A DNA stretch of 64,000 bases, from positions 1 through 64,000 of the forward strand of contig NZ_FXAK01000001.1 of assembly GCF_900177515.1 (NCBI RefSeq), given 5' to 3'. Both the position numbers and the translations under genes were made by a program. The notes below the pieces were generated by a model, which saw only the letters and a program-made list of their open reading frames with translations, had not been told where the DNA came from and did not search any database. This stretch comes from Azospirillum oryzae (GTDB lineage Bacteria; Pseudomonadota; Alphaproteobacteria; Azospirillales; Azospirillaceae). Shown here piece by piece: positions 18,970 to 27,301 of this stretch (positions are counted from its first letter, which is position 1; each line of letters begins with the position of its first letter).

Positions 18970-19058
18970 GGTGAGGGGAGCGCGCGGCGGCACTCTCCCG
19001 AAAATCCAGCATGTGCATCCCCCTCACCCCGACCCTCTCCCCGGGGTAGAGAGGGAGT
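18941..19058. repeat. Dispersed inverted repeat, copy 4 (shared 3' end of convergent genes)
   Basis: A diverged member of the repeat family: outer blocks CCCTCTCTCCCCCGGGGAGA and its near-complement in CCCTCTCCCCGGGGTAGAGA, with inner GTTAGGGTGAGGGG facing CCCCTCACCCCGAC. It spans the ends of the hybrid kinase gene and the MocR-type gene, so the last codons and stop of both genes lie in it. It can also act as a bidirectional terminator. Confidence 0.85.
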
Positions 19059-20459
19059 ATTCGCCATCGCCCGTCCCAAAGCCTCGTAGATCCGCGGGTC
19101 GCCCATCTGGGCGACGTTGAAGCGCAGAAAGCCGGATGCCGACTGCGAGACGCTGAACACGTCGCCGGGGGCGAGCACGACATTCTCGCGCAATGCCGCG
19201 CGGGCGACGTCGGCGGCGTCCCGCCCGTCCGGCAGGCCGCACCAGAGATAGAAGCCGCCGCGTGGCATCAGCCATGGCCGCAGGCCGAGGGATTCCAGCC
19301 GTGCGGCCGTCTCGCGCCGGAGCCGGGCCAGACGGCGGCGGAGACCGTCGAGGTGCTTGCGATGGCTGCCGTCGTTCAAGGTCGCGAGGATGAGTTCGGA
19401 CGCGGCCGGGCTGGGGCCGCCGAAGTTCGTCGCCACCTGCAGATCGACCAGCGCCTCCACCCAGTCCGGCCGCGCCGCGATGTAGCCGCAGCGGATCGAG
19501 GCGGACAGCGTCTTGGAGAAGCTGCCGATCCGGATGACGCGGGCCAGCCCGTCGAGGGCGGCGAGGCGGGGTGACGGTTCCGGCTCGAAACCGGCGAAGA
19601 TGTCGTCCTCGATGATGGTGAGGGTATCGGCGGCGGGGTCATGGGCTGCCGCGGCGCAGAGCAGCCGGTGGGCGGTCTGCGGCGTCATCGTCGCGCCGGT
19701 CGGGTTGTGCAGCGCCGAGTTGGTGATGTAGAGGCGCGGTCGGTGCGTCGCCAGCGCCTGGGCGAACAGGTCGGTGTCCGGACCGGTCCGGGTATAGGGC
19801 ACGCCGACGACCCGCGCCTGATGGGCGCGCAGCAGGGCCTGGAAATTGAAGTAGCACGGGTCGTCGACCAGCACCGTGTCGCCCGGCCGCAGCAGGAAGC
19901 GGCAGATCAGGTCGATGGCCTGGGTTCCCGAGGCGGTCAGCAGGATCTGGTCGGCGCCCGCCGCCATCCCTTCGTCGGCGAACTGGCGGGCCAGCAGCCG
20001 GCGCAAGGGCAGCGATCCGCGCGTGCCGCCATAATCCGCCAGCAGGCCGTCGTCGGCGCGCGCGAGTTGGCGGATCGCCCGGCGGATCGCCGCGTTCGGC
20101 ATCCAGTCGGCCGGCAGCCAGCCGCAACCCGGCTTCAGCATCTCCGCCCCGGCATCCAGCGACTGCCGCGACACCCAGAAGGGATCGATGGCGCGGTCGA
20201 GCCTCGGCTCCGCCTCCGCCAGTGCCAGCGGCGGCGTGGCGCCGCCGACATAGAAGCCGGACCCCGGCCGTGACCGGATCACGCCTTCGGCCGCCAGCCG
20301 GTCATAGGCCTCCACTACGGTCGAGGGCGACACGCCCATGGTGGCGGCGAAGCCGCGGATCGAGGGCAGCTTCTCCCCCGGCGACAGGGTGCGGCTCGCC
20401 ATCCTGCGGCGGATCGCGTCCATCACCTCGGCGGTTCGCGTGCCCGTTCTGCCCGTCAT
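18966..20459 (-). CDS. MocR/PdxR-type GntR regulator with aminotransferase-like domain
   Basis: A 497-residue fusion of an N-terminal GntR winged helix (residues about 5-75, with KLPSIRGFAATMGVSPSTV) and a class I aminotransferase-fold domain (GTQAIDLICRF, DDPCYFNF, IEDDIFAGF, GSFSKTLS with the likely PLP lysine). Such proteins usually act as PLP- or amino-acid-responsive regulators, not metabolic enzymes. The last roughly 30 residues are encoded by a dispersed repeat and look unlike any domain. It is divergent from an EamA exporter gene, its likely target. Confidence 0.9.
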   Translation of the reverse strand: MTGRTGTRTAEVMDAIRRRMASRTLSPGEKLPSIRGFAATMGVSPSTVVEAYDRLAAEGVIRSRPGSGFYVGGATPPLALAEAEPRLDRAIDPFWVSRQSLDAGAEMLKPGCGWLPADWMPNAAIRRAIRQLARADDGLLADYGGTRGSLPLRRLLARQFADEGMAAGADQILLTASGTQAIDLICRFLLRPGDTVLVDDPCYFNFQALLRAHQARVVGVPYTRTGPDTDLFAQALATHRPRLYITNSALHNPTGATMTPQTAHRLLCAAAAHDPAADTLTIIEDDIFAGFEPEPSPRLAALDGLARVIRIGSFSKTLSASIRCGYIAARPDWVEALVDLQVATNFGGPSPAASELILATLNDGSHRKHLDGLRRRLARLRRETAARLESLGLRPWLMPRGGFYLWCGLPDGRDAADVARAALRENVVLAPGDVFSVSQSASGFLRFNVAQMGDPRIYEALGRAMANTPSLPRGEGRGEGDAHAGFSGECRRALPSP

Positions 20460-20493
20460 GGTTCCGTCACAGGAAAGTGTATTGCTCTGTAAG

Positions 20494-20521
20494 CCAGTAC
20501 AGTTCGGTGGAATTGTATTGG
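20494..20521. promoter_or_regulatory. Candidate MocR operator between mocR-like and eamA genes
   Basis: The inverted repeat CCAGTACAGTTC - GGTG - GAATTGTATTGG (10 of 12 positions paired) lies in the 136-base divergent spacer. A third half-like TGTATTG occurs at 20478-20484 in the same orientation as the right arm. Inverted plus direct half-sites are common for MocR regulators. Confidence 0.6.
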
Positions 20522-20595
20522 ACTGTCGCTGTCTCCGCCAGGGGCCTTCGCGCTAGCATCGCGGCACGAGGTTCGGTGCAGGAAGGGAAGACGGG

Positions 20596-21471
20596 ATGCG
20601 ACGGTCGATAGCGGGACGAGGGGCGGCAGGATGGGGCAGCGGGCTGCTCGGCGTGCTCATCTTCAGCGGGTCGCTGCCGGCGACGCGGGTCGCGGTCGGC
20701 GGCTTCACGCCGCTGTTCCTGACGGCGGCGCGGGCGGTGATCGCGGCGGCCCTGGCGGCGGCGCTGCTGGCGCTGCTGCGGCAGGCACGGCCGGCGCGCC
20801 GCGACCTTCCCTCCCTCGCCATCGTGGCGCTGGGCGTCGTCGCCGGCTTTCCCCTGCTGACCGCATTGGCGCTTCAGCACATCACGTCGGCGCAGTCGAT
20901 CGTCTTCATCGGCCTGCTGCCGCTCGCCACCGCCCTGTTCGGGGTGCTGCGGGCCCGGGAGCGACCACGGCCCGCCTTCTGGCTGTTCGCGACGGCGGGA
21001 AGCCTGACCGTCGCCGGCTTCGCCCTGTGGCAGGGCGGCGGCGCGTCGCTGGCCGGCGACCTGCTGATGATCCTGGCGATCCTGCTCTGCGGGCTGGGCT
21101 ATGCCGAGGGGGCGGCCCTGTCGCGCCGGCTGGGCGGTTGGCAGGTGATCTCGTGGGCCTTGCTGCTGGCGCTGCCGGCAATGGCTGTGGTGGCGCTGGC
21201 GACCATGCCGGACGACTGGACCGGCATCGCGGCGCCGGCCTGGATCGGGCTCGGCTATGTCTCGGTGTTCAGCATGCTGGTGGGATTCGTTTTCTGGTAT
21301 CGCGGGCTGGCGCTGGGCGGCATCGCCGGGGTCGGGCAGCTGCAGTTGCTCCAGCCCGCCTTCGGCCTGATCCTGGCCGGGCTGCTGCTGGGCGAGCCGG
21401 TGGCCTGGACGATGATCGCCGCCGCCGGGCTGGTCGTGCTGTGTGTCGCGGGGGCGAAGCGGTTCGCCTGA
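20596..21471 (+). CDS. EamA/DMT-family exporter
   Basis: A 291-residue protein with about ten hydrophobic segments. The early FSGSLPATRVAVGGF segment and GLLPLATALFGVL are typical of EamA repeats, as is the second-half GLGYVSVFSMLVGFVFWYRGL segment. EamA proteins beside MocR genes often export amino acids or related metabolites. The divergent layout and the intervening dyad support regulation by the MocR-type protein. The substrate is unknown. Confidence 0.87.
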   Translation: MRRSIAGRGAAGWGSGLLGVLIFSGSLPATRVAVGGFTPLFLTAARAVIAAALAAALLALLRQARPARRDLPSLAIVALGVVAGFPLLTALALQHITSAQSIVFIGLLPLATALFGVLRARERPRPAFWLFATAGSLTVAGFALWQGGGASLAGDLLMILAILLCGLGYAEGAALSRRLGGWQVISWALLLALPAMAVVALATMPDDWTGIAAPAWIGLGYVSVFSMLVGFVFWYRGLALGGIAGVGQLQLLQPAFGLILAGLLLGEPVAWTMIAAAGLVVLCVAGAKRFA

Positions 21472-21480
21472 GCGGGGCGG

Positions 21481-22953
21481 CTATGCCAGTCCATGCGCCT
21501 TGACGCCGGCCATCACGACGATGACGGCGAGCAGGGCGAGGATGGTGGCCAGCCCGATCGGCAGGGCGCGGCGGTAGATCGCCCCCTCCGACCGCTCCAG
21601 TCCGACGAGGCCGGCGGCGAGCACGATGCGGCCAGGGGTGAGCATGGTGCAGATGCTGCCCGACACGGTCTGGATTGCCGCGATCAGCATCGGCGGCAGG
21701 CCGCTTTCGGCGGCGAGGCTCAGCTGGATGTGCATCATCAGGGCGTTGGAGGCGGTGTTGGAGCCGGTCAGCATCCCGGCAGCGGCGCCGAAGACCGGGC
21801 TGGCCAGAACGGCGAATCGCCCCGCCGCCTCGCGCCATGCCTCGCCGAACATCGCCGCTCCGCCGGACGCGGCCATGAAGGTGGCGAACTCGACGAAGAC
21901 CAACGTCGCCGCCATCGGCACCAGGGCGGCACGCAGGGAGGCGCGGACCAGTTTTCCGGCCTCGGTCGAGGGCAAGCCGGACAGCAGGATGCCGGCGATC
22001 AGCACCAGCCACGTCGCCGGATGGCGCAGCAGCGCCAGCGGGGCGAGACCGTCGAACGGGTCGAGCACCAGCCACCGCCCGGTCCAGTCGGACAGCGGTG
22101 GCAGCAGGCGGGTGGCCATCAGTGCCGCGATCAGCAGCCCGTAGGGCCAGAGCCGCCCGACCAGATCCCGGACGCGGACGCCGCTGCGCAGCAGGCGCGG
22201 CCCCTCCACCACCAGCAACAGCAGGCCGGTCGCCAGCCCGCCGCCCAGTTCCGGCGCCACGAACAGGTTGGTGAGCCAGATCAGCCCGGCCAGACACAGG
22301 AGAAGCGCGACGTCCGACAACCGGTCGGCAAAGCCGGAGCGCAGTCCGGAGGAGTGGATCAACCCCCAGAACACCGGCAGAAGACAGGGCAGAACCACCG
22401 CCATCAGCAGGGCGCTGGCGGTTCCGAGTTCGGTGAAGGACACGCCGATCAGCTCGGCCCCGACCCGCGTGCCGACGCCCATCGCGCCCCAGGCGGCCAG
22501 CACCTGACTGAACAGGCCGAGCGCCGCCGACTGCACCGGCGGCAGCCCGATGGTGCGCAGCATGGCGAGGGCGACGACCAGCCCGATGCCGAACCCTGTC
22601 ACCGACTCCGCGAAGGGGCCGACCAGGAAGCAGGCGACGAAGACGGCGCGCCGGCGGTTCTCCTGTGCGACCGCGGCGGAGCGGGCGCCGCGCGCCTCGA
22701 ATGCGCGGTGGAACAGCAGTCCGGCGGCGATGATCGACATCGCGTGCCATGCCAGCCACGCGCCTTCACCCGCCTTGGCCGCCGCCATCTCCAACACCGG
22801 ACCGGCCGACGGCTGGGCAGCGGCCATGGTGACGATCATCGTGACGAGCGCCAGCGCCATGCCGACGACGCCCGCCGACAGAAGGCTGACACGGCGGGAG
22901 GCAAGCAGCAGGATCGTGCCGACAAGCGGCATCATGTGGAAGGCAAGGGGCAT
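21481..22953 (-). CDS. L-lactate permease (LctP) family transporter
   Basis: A 490-residue polytopic membrane protein with about 12-14 hydrophobic segments. GPFAESVTGFGIG and GMLTGSNTASNALMM are recognisable conserved loops of the lactate/glycolate permease family, in which this loop pattern is duplicated. These proteins import lactate or glycolate with protons. It is somewhat shorter than the usual 550-residue LctP, so substrate preference may differ. It stands alone; the upstream 200 bases contain an A/T-rich stretch (ATACTAATATAT near 23017) that could be its promoter. Confidence 0.8.
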   Translation of the reverse strand: MPLAFHMMPLVGTILLLASRRVSLLSAGVVGMALALVTMIVTMAAAQPSAGPVLEMAAAKAGEGAWLAWHAMSIIAAGLLFHRAFEARGARSAAVAQENRRRAVFVACFLVGPFAESVTGFGIGLVVALAMLRTIGLPPVQSAALGLFSQVLAAWGAMGVGTRVGAELIGVSFTELGTASALLMAVVLPCLLPVFWGLIHSSGLRSGFADRLSDVALLLCLAGLIWLTNLFVAPELGGGLATGLLLLVVEGPRLLRSGVRVRDLVGRLWPYGLLIAALMATRLLPPLSDWTGRWLVLDPFDGLAPLALLRHPATWLVLIAGILLSGLPSTEAGKLVRASLRAALVPMAATLVFVEFATFMAASGGAAMFGEAWREAAGRFAVLASPVFGAAAGMLTGSNTASNALMMHIQLSLAAESGLPPMLIAAIQTVSGSICTMLTPGRIVLAAGLVGLERSEGAIYRRALPIGLATILALLAVIVVMAGVKAHGLA

Positions 22954-23120
22954 GGTTGGGCAGACGCGTTCCGGTGGGAGAAAGCCGGCGCGTGACCCTG
23001 GCCGGGGTCAATGGATACTAATATATCTGATGCGGCGCAATCTTTCCGCGTTTGCAGCGGTGACCGCGTGCCAGGACGTCGGCTTCCGCAGGATCGTGTC
23101 GGGTTGACCCGGAAACCGCT

Positions 23121-23142
23121 GGGATATACGATAGGGATATAC
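23121..23142 (+). promoter_or_regulatory. Tandem repeat ahead of vapB, candidate antitoxin operator
   Basis: GGGATATAC occurs twice (23121-23129 and 23134-23142), spaced by 13 bases start to start, directly before the AAGGGAGG ribosome site of the antitoxin gene. VapB-VapC complexes usually autorepress at repeated sites over their promoter, so this is a plausible operator. Confidence 0.55.
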
Positions 23143-23156
23143 AAGGGAGGTGCGCC

Positions 23157-23381
23157 ATGACGGTCCGGACGACCCTGTTCCAGTCCAACCGCAGTCAGGC
23201 CGTTCGCCTGCCGAAGGACGTGTCCTTTCCCGCGCATGTCCGCGAGGTGGTCATCCTGCGCGATGGCGCGCGGCGGCTGATCGTGCCGGCCGACAGCGTG
23301 TGGGACGATTTCTTCCAGTCTCCCGGCATCGCGTTCCCCGACCGCGACCAGCCGGAGATGCAGGAGCGCGAGGCGTGGTGA
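23157..23381 (+). CDS. vapB: Type II antitoxin, VapB family
   Basis: A 74-residue protein beginning with an AbrB/MazE-like swapped-hairpin DNA-binding segment: TTLFQSNRSQAVRLPKD is the typical VapB core. The tryptophan- and acid-rich C-terminal half (VWDDFFQSPG) should wrap the toxin. The start is supported by AAGGGAGG 9 bases upstream. The stop codon overlaps the vapC ATG by one base (TGATG), coupling translation of the pair. Confidence 0.9.
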   Translation: MTVRTTLFQSNRSQAVRLPKDVSFPAHVREVVILRDGARRLIVPADSVWDDFFQSPGIAFPDRDQPEMQEREAW

Positions 23382-23797
23382 TGCTGCGCTACATGCTGGA
23401 CACCAATGTCTGCATCCGCGTCCTGCGCGACCGTCCCCAGAGTGCCCGTGTCAGGTTCAATGCGGAAGCGGACGGCCTGTGCATCTCGGCGGTGACGCTG
23501 GCGGAGCTTCTGCACGGCGCCGCCAAGTCCGACCGACCGGCCGAGAAACGCCGGGAGGTCGAACGGCTGACCGCCCGGCTCGAAGTGCTGCCCTTCGATG
23601 ACGAGGCGGCCGGACATTACGGCGACATCCGGGCCGATCTGGAGCGCCGGGGCTGCGTGATCGGCCCGTATGACCTGATGATCGCCGGCCACGCGCGCAG
23701 CCGCGGGCTGGTCGTGGTCACCGGCAACCTCGGCGAGTTCGACCGTGTGGCGGGTCTGCGGTGCGAGGATTGGCTGGACGAACCGCGTGGGTTCTGA
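23381..23797 (+). CDS. vapC: Type II toxin, VapC family PIN-domain ribonuclease
   Basis: A 138-residue PIN-domain protein. The four acidic active-site positions appear in YMLDTNVCI, ISAVTLAELLHGA, GPYDLMIAGHA and VTGNLGEFDRV. VapC toxins cleave specific RNAs (initiator tRNA or rRNA) when the antitoxin is degraded. It uses the ATG overlapping the vapB stop; a GTG one codon earlier is possible. It appears intact. Confidence 0.92.
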   Translation: MLRYMLDTNVCIRVLRDRPQSARVRFNAEADGLCISAVTLAELLHGAAKSDRPAEKRREVERLTARLEVLPFDDEAAGHYGDIRADLERRGCVIGPYDLMIAGHARSRGLVVVTGNLGEFDRVAGLRCEDWLDEPRGF

Positions 23798-23812
23798 CCG
23801 CCTCGCCCGACC

Positions 23813-24586
23813 TCAGGCCGGCGTGTCGCGGTGGATCTTGAACGGGGCCCAGGACTGGCTCACCGGCATGATCTCCACGCTGTTGATGTTGACGTGTGGG
23901 GGCAGCGAGACCACCCAGCGCACCGTCTCGGCGATGTCCTCCGGCTGCAGCGGGTTGGCCCCGGCATAGAGCGCGTCGTAGGCGTCCTTGTTGCCGCCGG
24001 TGCGCACCAGGGTGAATTCGCTTTCCGCCAGACCGGGCTCGATGGAGGTCACACGCACGCCCTGGGCCGACAGGTCGCTACGCAGGCCGAGCGAGAACTG
24101 CCGGACGAAAGCCTTGGTGCCGCCATAGACGTTGCCGCCGGGATAGGGCCAGTTGGAGGCGACGGAGGCAAGGTTGACGATCAGCCCGCGCTGCGCGATC
24201 AGCCGGGCCAGCAGCAGCCGGGTGATCGTCACCAGCCCGGTGACGTTGGTGTCGATCATCGTCCGCCACTGTTCCAGGTCGCAGTCCTGCGCCGCCGCGG
24301 TGCCGAGCGCCAGACCGGCATTGTTGACCAGGACGGAGATGTCGGCGAACTCCTGCGGCAGCGACTCCAGCGCGGTGCGGGTCGCCGCCTCGTCGCGGAT
24401 GTCGAAGCACAGCGGGTGGACCACCGCCGGCCCGCCCAGCGCCTCGACCAGGGCATCCAGCCGGTCCTGGCGCCGGCCGGTGGCGACGATCCGCCAGCCC
24501 TCCGCGACCAGACGCCGGGCGATGGCATCGCCGAATCCGGAGGTGGCGCCGGTGACGATTGCGGTTTTGGAGGCAGTGTTCGACAT
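23813..24586 (-). CDS. ydfG: NADP-dependent short-chain dehydrogenase, YdfG type
   Basis: A 257-residue SDR with TGATSGFGDAIA (cofactor), NNAG and the YGGTK catalytic Tyr-Lys pair preceded by a serine in NLASVAS. The C-terminal segment ALYAGANPLQPEDIAETV and VNINSVEIMPV closely resemble E. coli YdfG, which oxidises serine and 3-hydroxy acids or reduces malonic semialdehyde. Start at 24586 is supported by GAGGAAAG 8 bases upstream. It lies 80 bases downstream of ilvA on the same strand. Confidence 0.85.
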   Translation of the reverse strand: MSNTASKTAIVTGATSGFGDAIARRLVAEGWRIVATGRRQDRLDALVEALGGPAVVHPLCFDIRDEAATRTALESLPQEFADISVLVNNAGLALGTAAAQDCDLEQWRTMIDTNVTGLVTITRLLLARLIAQRGLIVNLASVASNWPYPGGNVYGGTKAFVRQFSLGLRSDLSAQGVRVTSIEPGLAESEFTLVRTGGNKDAYDALYAGANPLQPEDIAETVRWVVSLPPHVNINSVEIMPVSQSWAPFKIHRDTPA

Positions 24587-24666
24587 CGCGTAATCTTTCC
24601 TCATGACGGATTCAGGCTCAGGCTTACCGCAACGATGGTCGGGGTCAAGTTCGGCCGCCGCCCCGG

Positions 24667-26199
24667 TCAGCTTGGCTGCGGTTCGGCCAGGAACAGCCGG
24701 TAGGCCGGGTTGCCGCTCTCGTCCCAATACGGGTATCCGAGATCGTCGAGGCAGCGCCGGAACCGCGCGCGGTCCTTTTCCGGCACCTGGATGCCGGCCA
24801 GCACCCGCCCGTAATCGGCACCATGGTTGCGGTAATGGAAGAGCGAGATGTTCCAGTCCTGCGCCAGCCCGTTCAGGAACTTCAGCAGGGCCCCCGGCCG
24901 TTCGGGGAATTGGAAGCGGTAGAGCAGTTCGTCCTTCAGCCCGCGCACCCGGCCGCCGACCATGTAGCGGACATGGAGCTTCGCCATTTCGTTGTCGCTC
25001 ATGTCCAGCACCGGGCAGTCCAGGCCGCGCAGCAATTCGATGATCTGGCGCTTTTCCGCATCACCCTCGGTCAACTGGACGCCGACGAAGATCTGCGCCT
25101 CGCGGTCGTCGGCATAGCGATAGTTGAACTCGGTGATCGACCGCTTGCCGAGCGCCTGGATGAACTGCCGGTAGGCGCCGGGCCGCTCCGGGATGGTGAC
25201 GGCCAGCAGCGCCTCGCGCCGTTCGCCGATCTCGGCCCGCTCGGCAATGTGGCGCAGCCGGTCGAAGTTCATGTTGGCGCCGCTGCCGATCGCCACCAGC
25301 CCCTTGCCCTGCAGCCCCTCGCGCTCCGCGTATTTCTTCAGGCCCGCCAGACCGACCGCGCCCGACGGTTCGGTGATGGCGCGGGTGTCCTCGAAGATGT
25401 CCTTGACCGCGGCGCAGATCTCGTCGGTGTTGACGGTGATGACCTCGTCCAGCAGCTCGCTGCACAGCCGGAAGGTCTCGGATCCGACCTGCCGGACGGC
25501 GACGCCGTCGGCGAACAGCCCGACCTGATCGAGCTGCACGCGCTTCCCCGCCGCGATGGCCGCGCCCATGCTGGCCGCGTCGTCGGGCTCCACCCCGATC
25601 ACCTTCACGTCGGGGCGCAGGAACTTGACGTAGGCGGCCACCCCGGCGGCCAGCCCGCCGCCGCCGATCTGCACGAAGATGGCATCCAGCGGGTGCGGGT
25701 GCTGGCGCAGGATCTCCATGCCGACGGTGCCTTGGCCGGCGATCACGTCGGGGTCGTCATAGGGGTGGATGAAGGTCAGCCCCTTCTCCGCCTCAATCTG
25801 GCGGGCATGGAGATAGGCGTCGTCGAAGACGTCGCCATGCAGGACGACCTTGCCGCCGCGGCTCTTCACCGCCTGGATCTTGATGGCGGGCGTCGTGCGC
25901 GGCATGACGATCACCGCCTTGATCTCCAGCTTCTGCGCCGACAGCGCCACGCCCTGAGCGTGGTTGCCGGCCGACGCGCACACCACCCCGCGTTCCCGCA
26001 CCTCCGGGGCCAAGCCGACCATCTTGTTGTAGGCGCCGCGCAGCTTGAAGGAGAAGACGGGCTGCAAGTCCTCGCGCTTCAGCAGCGCGATGTTGTTCAG
26101 GCGCTGCGACAGCCGCGGCATCGGATCGAGCGGGCTTTCGATGGCGACGTCATAGACGCGCGCGGTGAGGATCTTGCGGACATACTCGTGCATGAACAT
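24667..26199 (-). CDS. ilvA: Threonine ammonia-lyase, biosynthetic (threonine deaminase)
   Basis: A 510-residue PLP enzyme, close to the 514 residues of E. coli IlvA. The PLP lysine is Lys52 in FSFKLRGAYN, and the glycine-rich phosphate loop is IGGGGLAAG. Two C-terminal ACT-like regulatory domains follow residue about 330 (LLAVTIPERPGAYRQF and RFQFPERPGALLKF). It deaminates threonine to 2-oxobutanoate for isoleucine synthesis, and isoleucine inhibition through the ACT domains is expected. The start at 26199 has AGGAAGG 3 bases upstream; the ATG at 26193 has better spacing. Confidence 0.93.
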   Translation of the reverse strand: MFMHEYVRKILTARVYDVAIESPLDPMPRLSQRLNNIALLKREDLQPVFSFKLRGAYNKMVGLAPEVRERGVVCASAGNHAQGVALSAQKLEIKAVIVMPRTTPAIKIQAVKSRGGKVVLHGDVFDDAYLHARQIEAEKGLTFIHPYDDPDVIAGQGTVGMEILRQHPHPLDAIFVQIGGGGLAAGVAAYVKFLRPDVKVIGVEPDDAASMGAAIAAGKRVQLDQVGLFADGVAVRQVGSETFRLCSELLDEVITVNTDEICAAVKDIFEDTRAITEPSGAVGLAGLKKYAEREGLQGKGLVAIGSGANMNFDRLRHIAERAEIGERREALLAVTIPERPGAYRQFIQALGKRSITEFNYRYADDREAQIFVGVQLTEGDAEKRQIIELLRGLDCPVLDMSDNEMAKLHVRYMVGGRVRGLKDELLYRFQFPERPGALLKFLNGLAQDWNISLFHYRNHGADYGRVLAGIQVPEKDRARFRRCLDDLGYPYWDESGNPAYRLFLAEPQPS

Positions 26200-26252
26200 C
26201 GGCCTTCCTGAACAGGTCGCGGCGACCATAGCAAATCCCGCGCGGTCTTGCG

Positions 26253-27191
26253 CTAGGGAGCCTGGACCGCGCGGAAGGCGATGGGCACGGCGACGCGCAT
26301 CACCTCGATGAAGCGGCGCAGGCGGGCCGGCTGGTGGCGGGAGGGCGGATAAACCAGGCTGACCGGCAGGGTCGCCGCCCGCCAGTCCGGCGCCAGCTGC
26401 ACCAGCCGCCGGGCCGCCAGATCGTCCACCAACGCCCATTGCGAGCCGATGGCGGCGCCGAGTCCCAGAATCGCCGCGTTGCGGATAGCCTGCAGCCCGT
26501 CGGTGGACAGGCGCGGCCGGATGGGAAAGCGGGCCGTCTCGCCGGTTCCGGCATGGGTCAGCTCCACCTCGTCCCGGTAGAAGGTGCGCAGCGCCAGCCA
26601 GGGCAGCTCCGCCAGCTCGTCCGGATGGCGCGGCAACGGCCGGTCGCCGAGCAGGTCGGGGGAGGCGACGACGATGCGCGGCACCTCCGCCAGCCGCAGG
26701 GCGACGACCGAGGGATCCGCCACCTCGCCGACGCGGATGGCGCAGTCGATGCCCTCGCCGATGAAGTCCGGCATGCGGTCGTGCAGGTACCATTCAACCG
26801 TCATGCTCGGATAGCGGCGCAGGTAATCCGCCACCGGGCCGATCAGCTGCTGCTGCCCGAAGGCGTGCGGCGCCACGATCCGCAGATGGCCGGACGGCTG
26901 GTCGTCGGCCCCGCGCACGTCGCTTTCCAGCATCTGCCAGCCCGCCAGCAGATCCTTGGCCCGCTCGTAGCAGCGTGTGCCGTCCTCCGTCAGGTTCATC
27001 CGGTGGGTGGAGCGTTGCAACAGCCGGATGCCCAGCAGCCGCTCCAGCTGCTGCAGCCGGCGGCTGACCGTCGGCTGGGTGCTGCCCATCTGCGCCGCGG
27101 CGGCCGACAGGCTGCCGGACTCGACGATGCGGACGAAGGTCTCAAGCAGGGCGATGCGGTCGCTACCGACCGCGGAAAGATCAGCGCTCAT
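26253..27191 (-). CDS. LysR-family transcriptional regulator
   Basis: A 312-residue LysR protein. The N-terminal helix-turn-helix is in the segment SGSLSAAAAQMGSTQPTVSR, followed by RLLGIRLLQRSTHRMNLTEDG, the CrgA/DsdC-like subgroup pattern. The effector domain follows. The start at 27191 gives the normal family length. It is divergent from an MFS transporter gene, which it probably controls. The 110-base spacer contains TAGA-AAA-TCTA (about 27204-27214), a candidate binding core. Confidence 0.87.
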   Translation of the reverse strand: MSADLSAVGSDRIALLETFVRIVESGSLSAAAAQMGSTQPTVSRRLQQLERLLGIRLLQRSTHRMNLTEDGTRCYERAKDLLAGWQMLESDVRGADDQPSGHLRIVAPHAFGQQQLIGPVADYLRRYPSMTVEWYLHDRMPDFIGEGIDCAIRVGEVADPSVVALRLAEVPRIVVASPDLLGDRPLPRHPDELAELPWLALRTFYRDEVELTHAGTGETARFPIRPRLSTDGLQAIRNAAILGLGAAIGSQWALVDDLAARRLVQLAPDWRAATLPVSLVYPPSRHQPARLRRFIEVMRVAVPIAFRAVQAP

Positions 27192-27301
27192 ACGTACAAC
27201 GTATAGAAAATCTACACTGGGTTCGGCTACCGTTCGATCGGACCGGCCGCCATACTCCCCATCAATCACGCACTCGCACGCTCTTGAGGGGGATTAGACC
27301 G

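Noticed and set aside
16090..18993. A 967-codon open frame on the minus strand opposite the hybrid kinase
   Set aside because: It has no recognisable domain, is rich in Arg, Ala, Gly, His and Gln, and is exactly antisense to a gene with clear motifs. Long antisense frames are common at this GC content.
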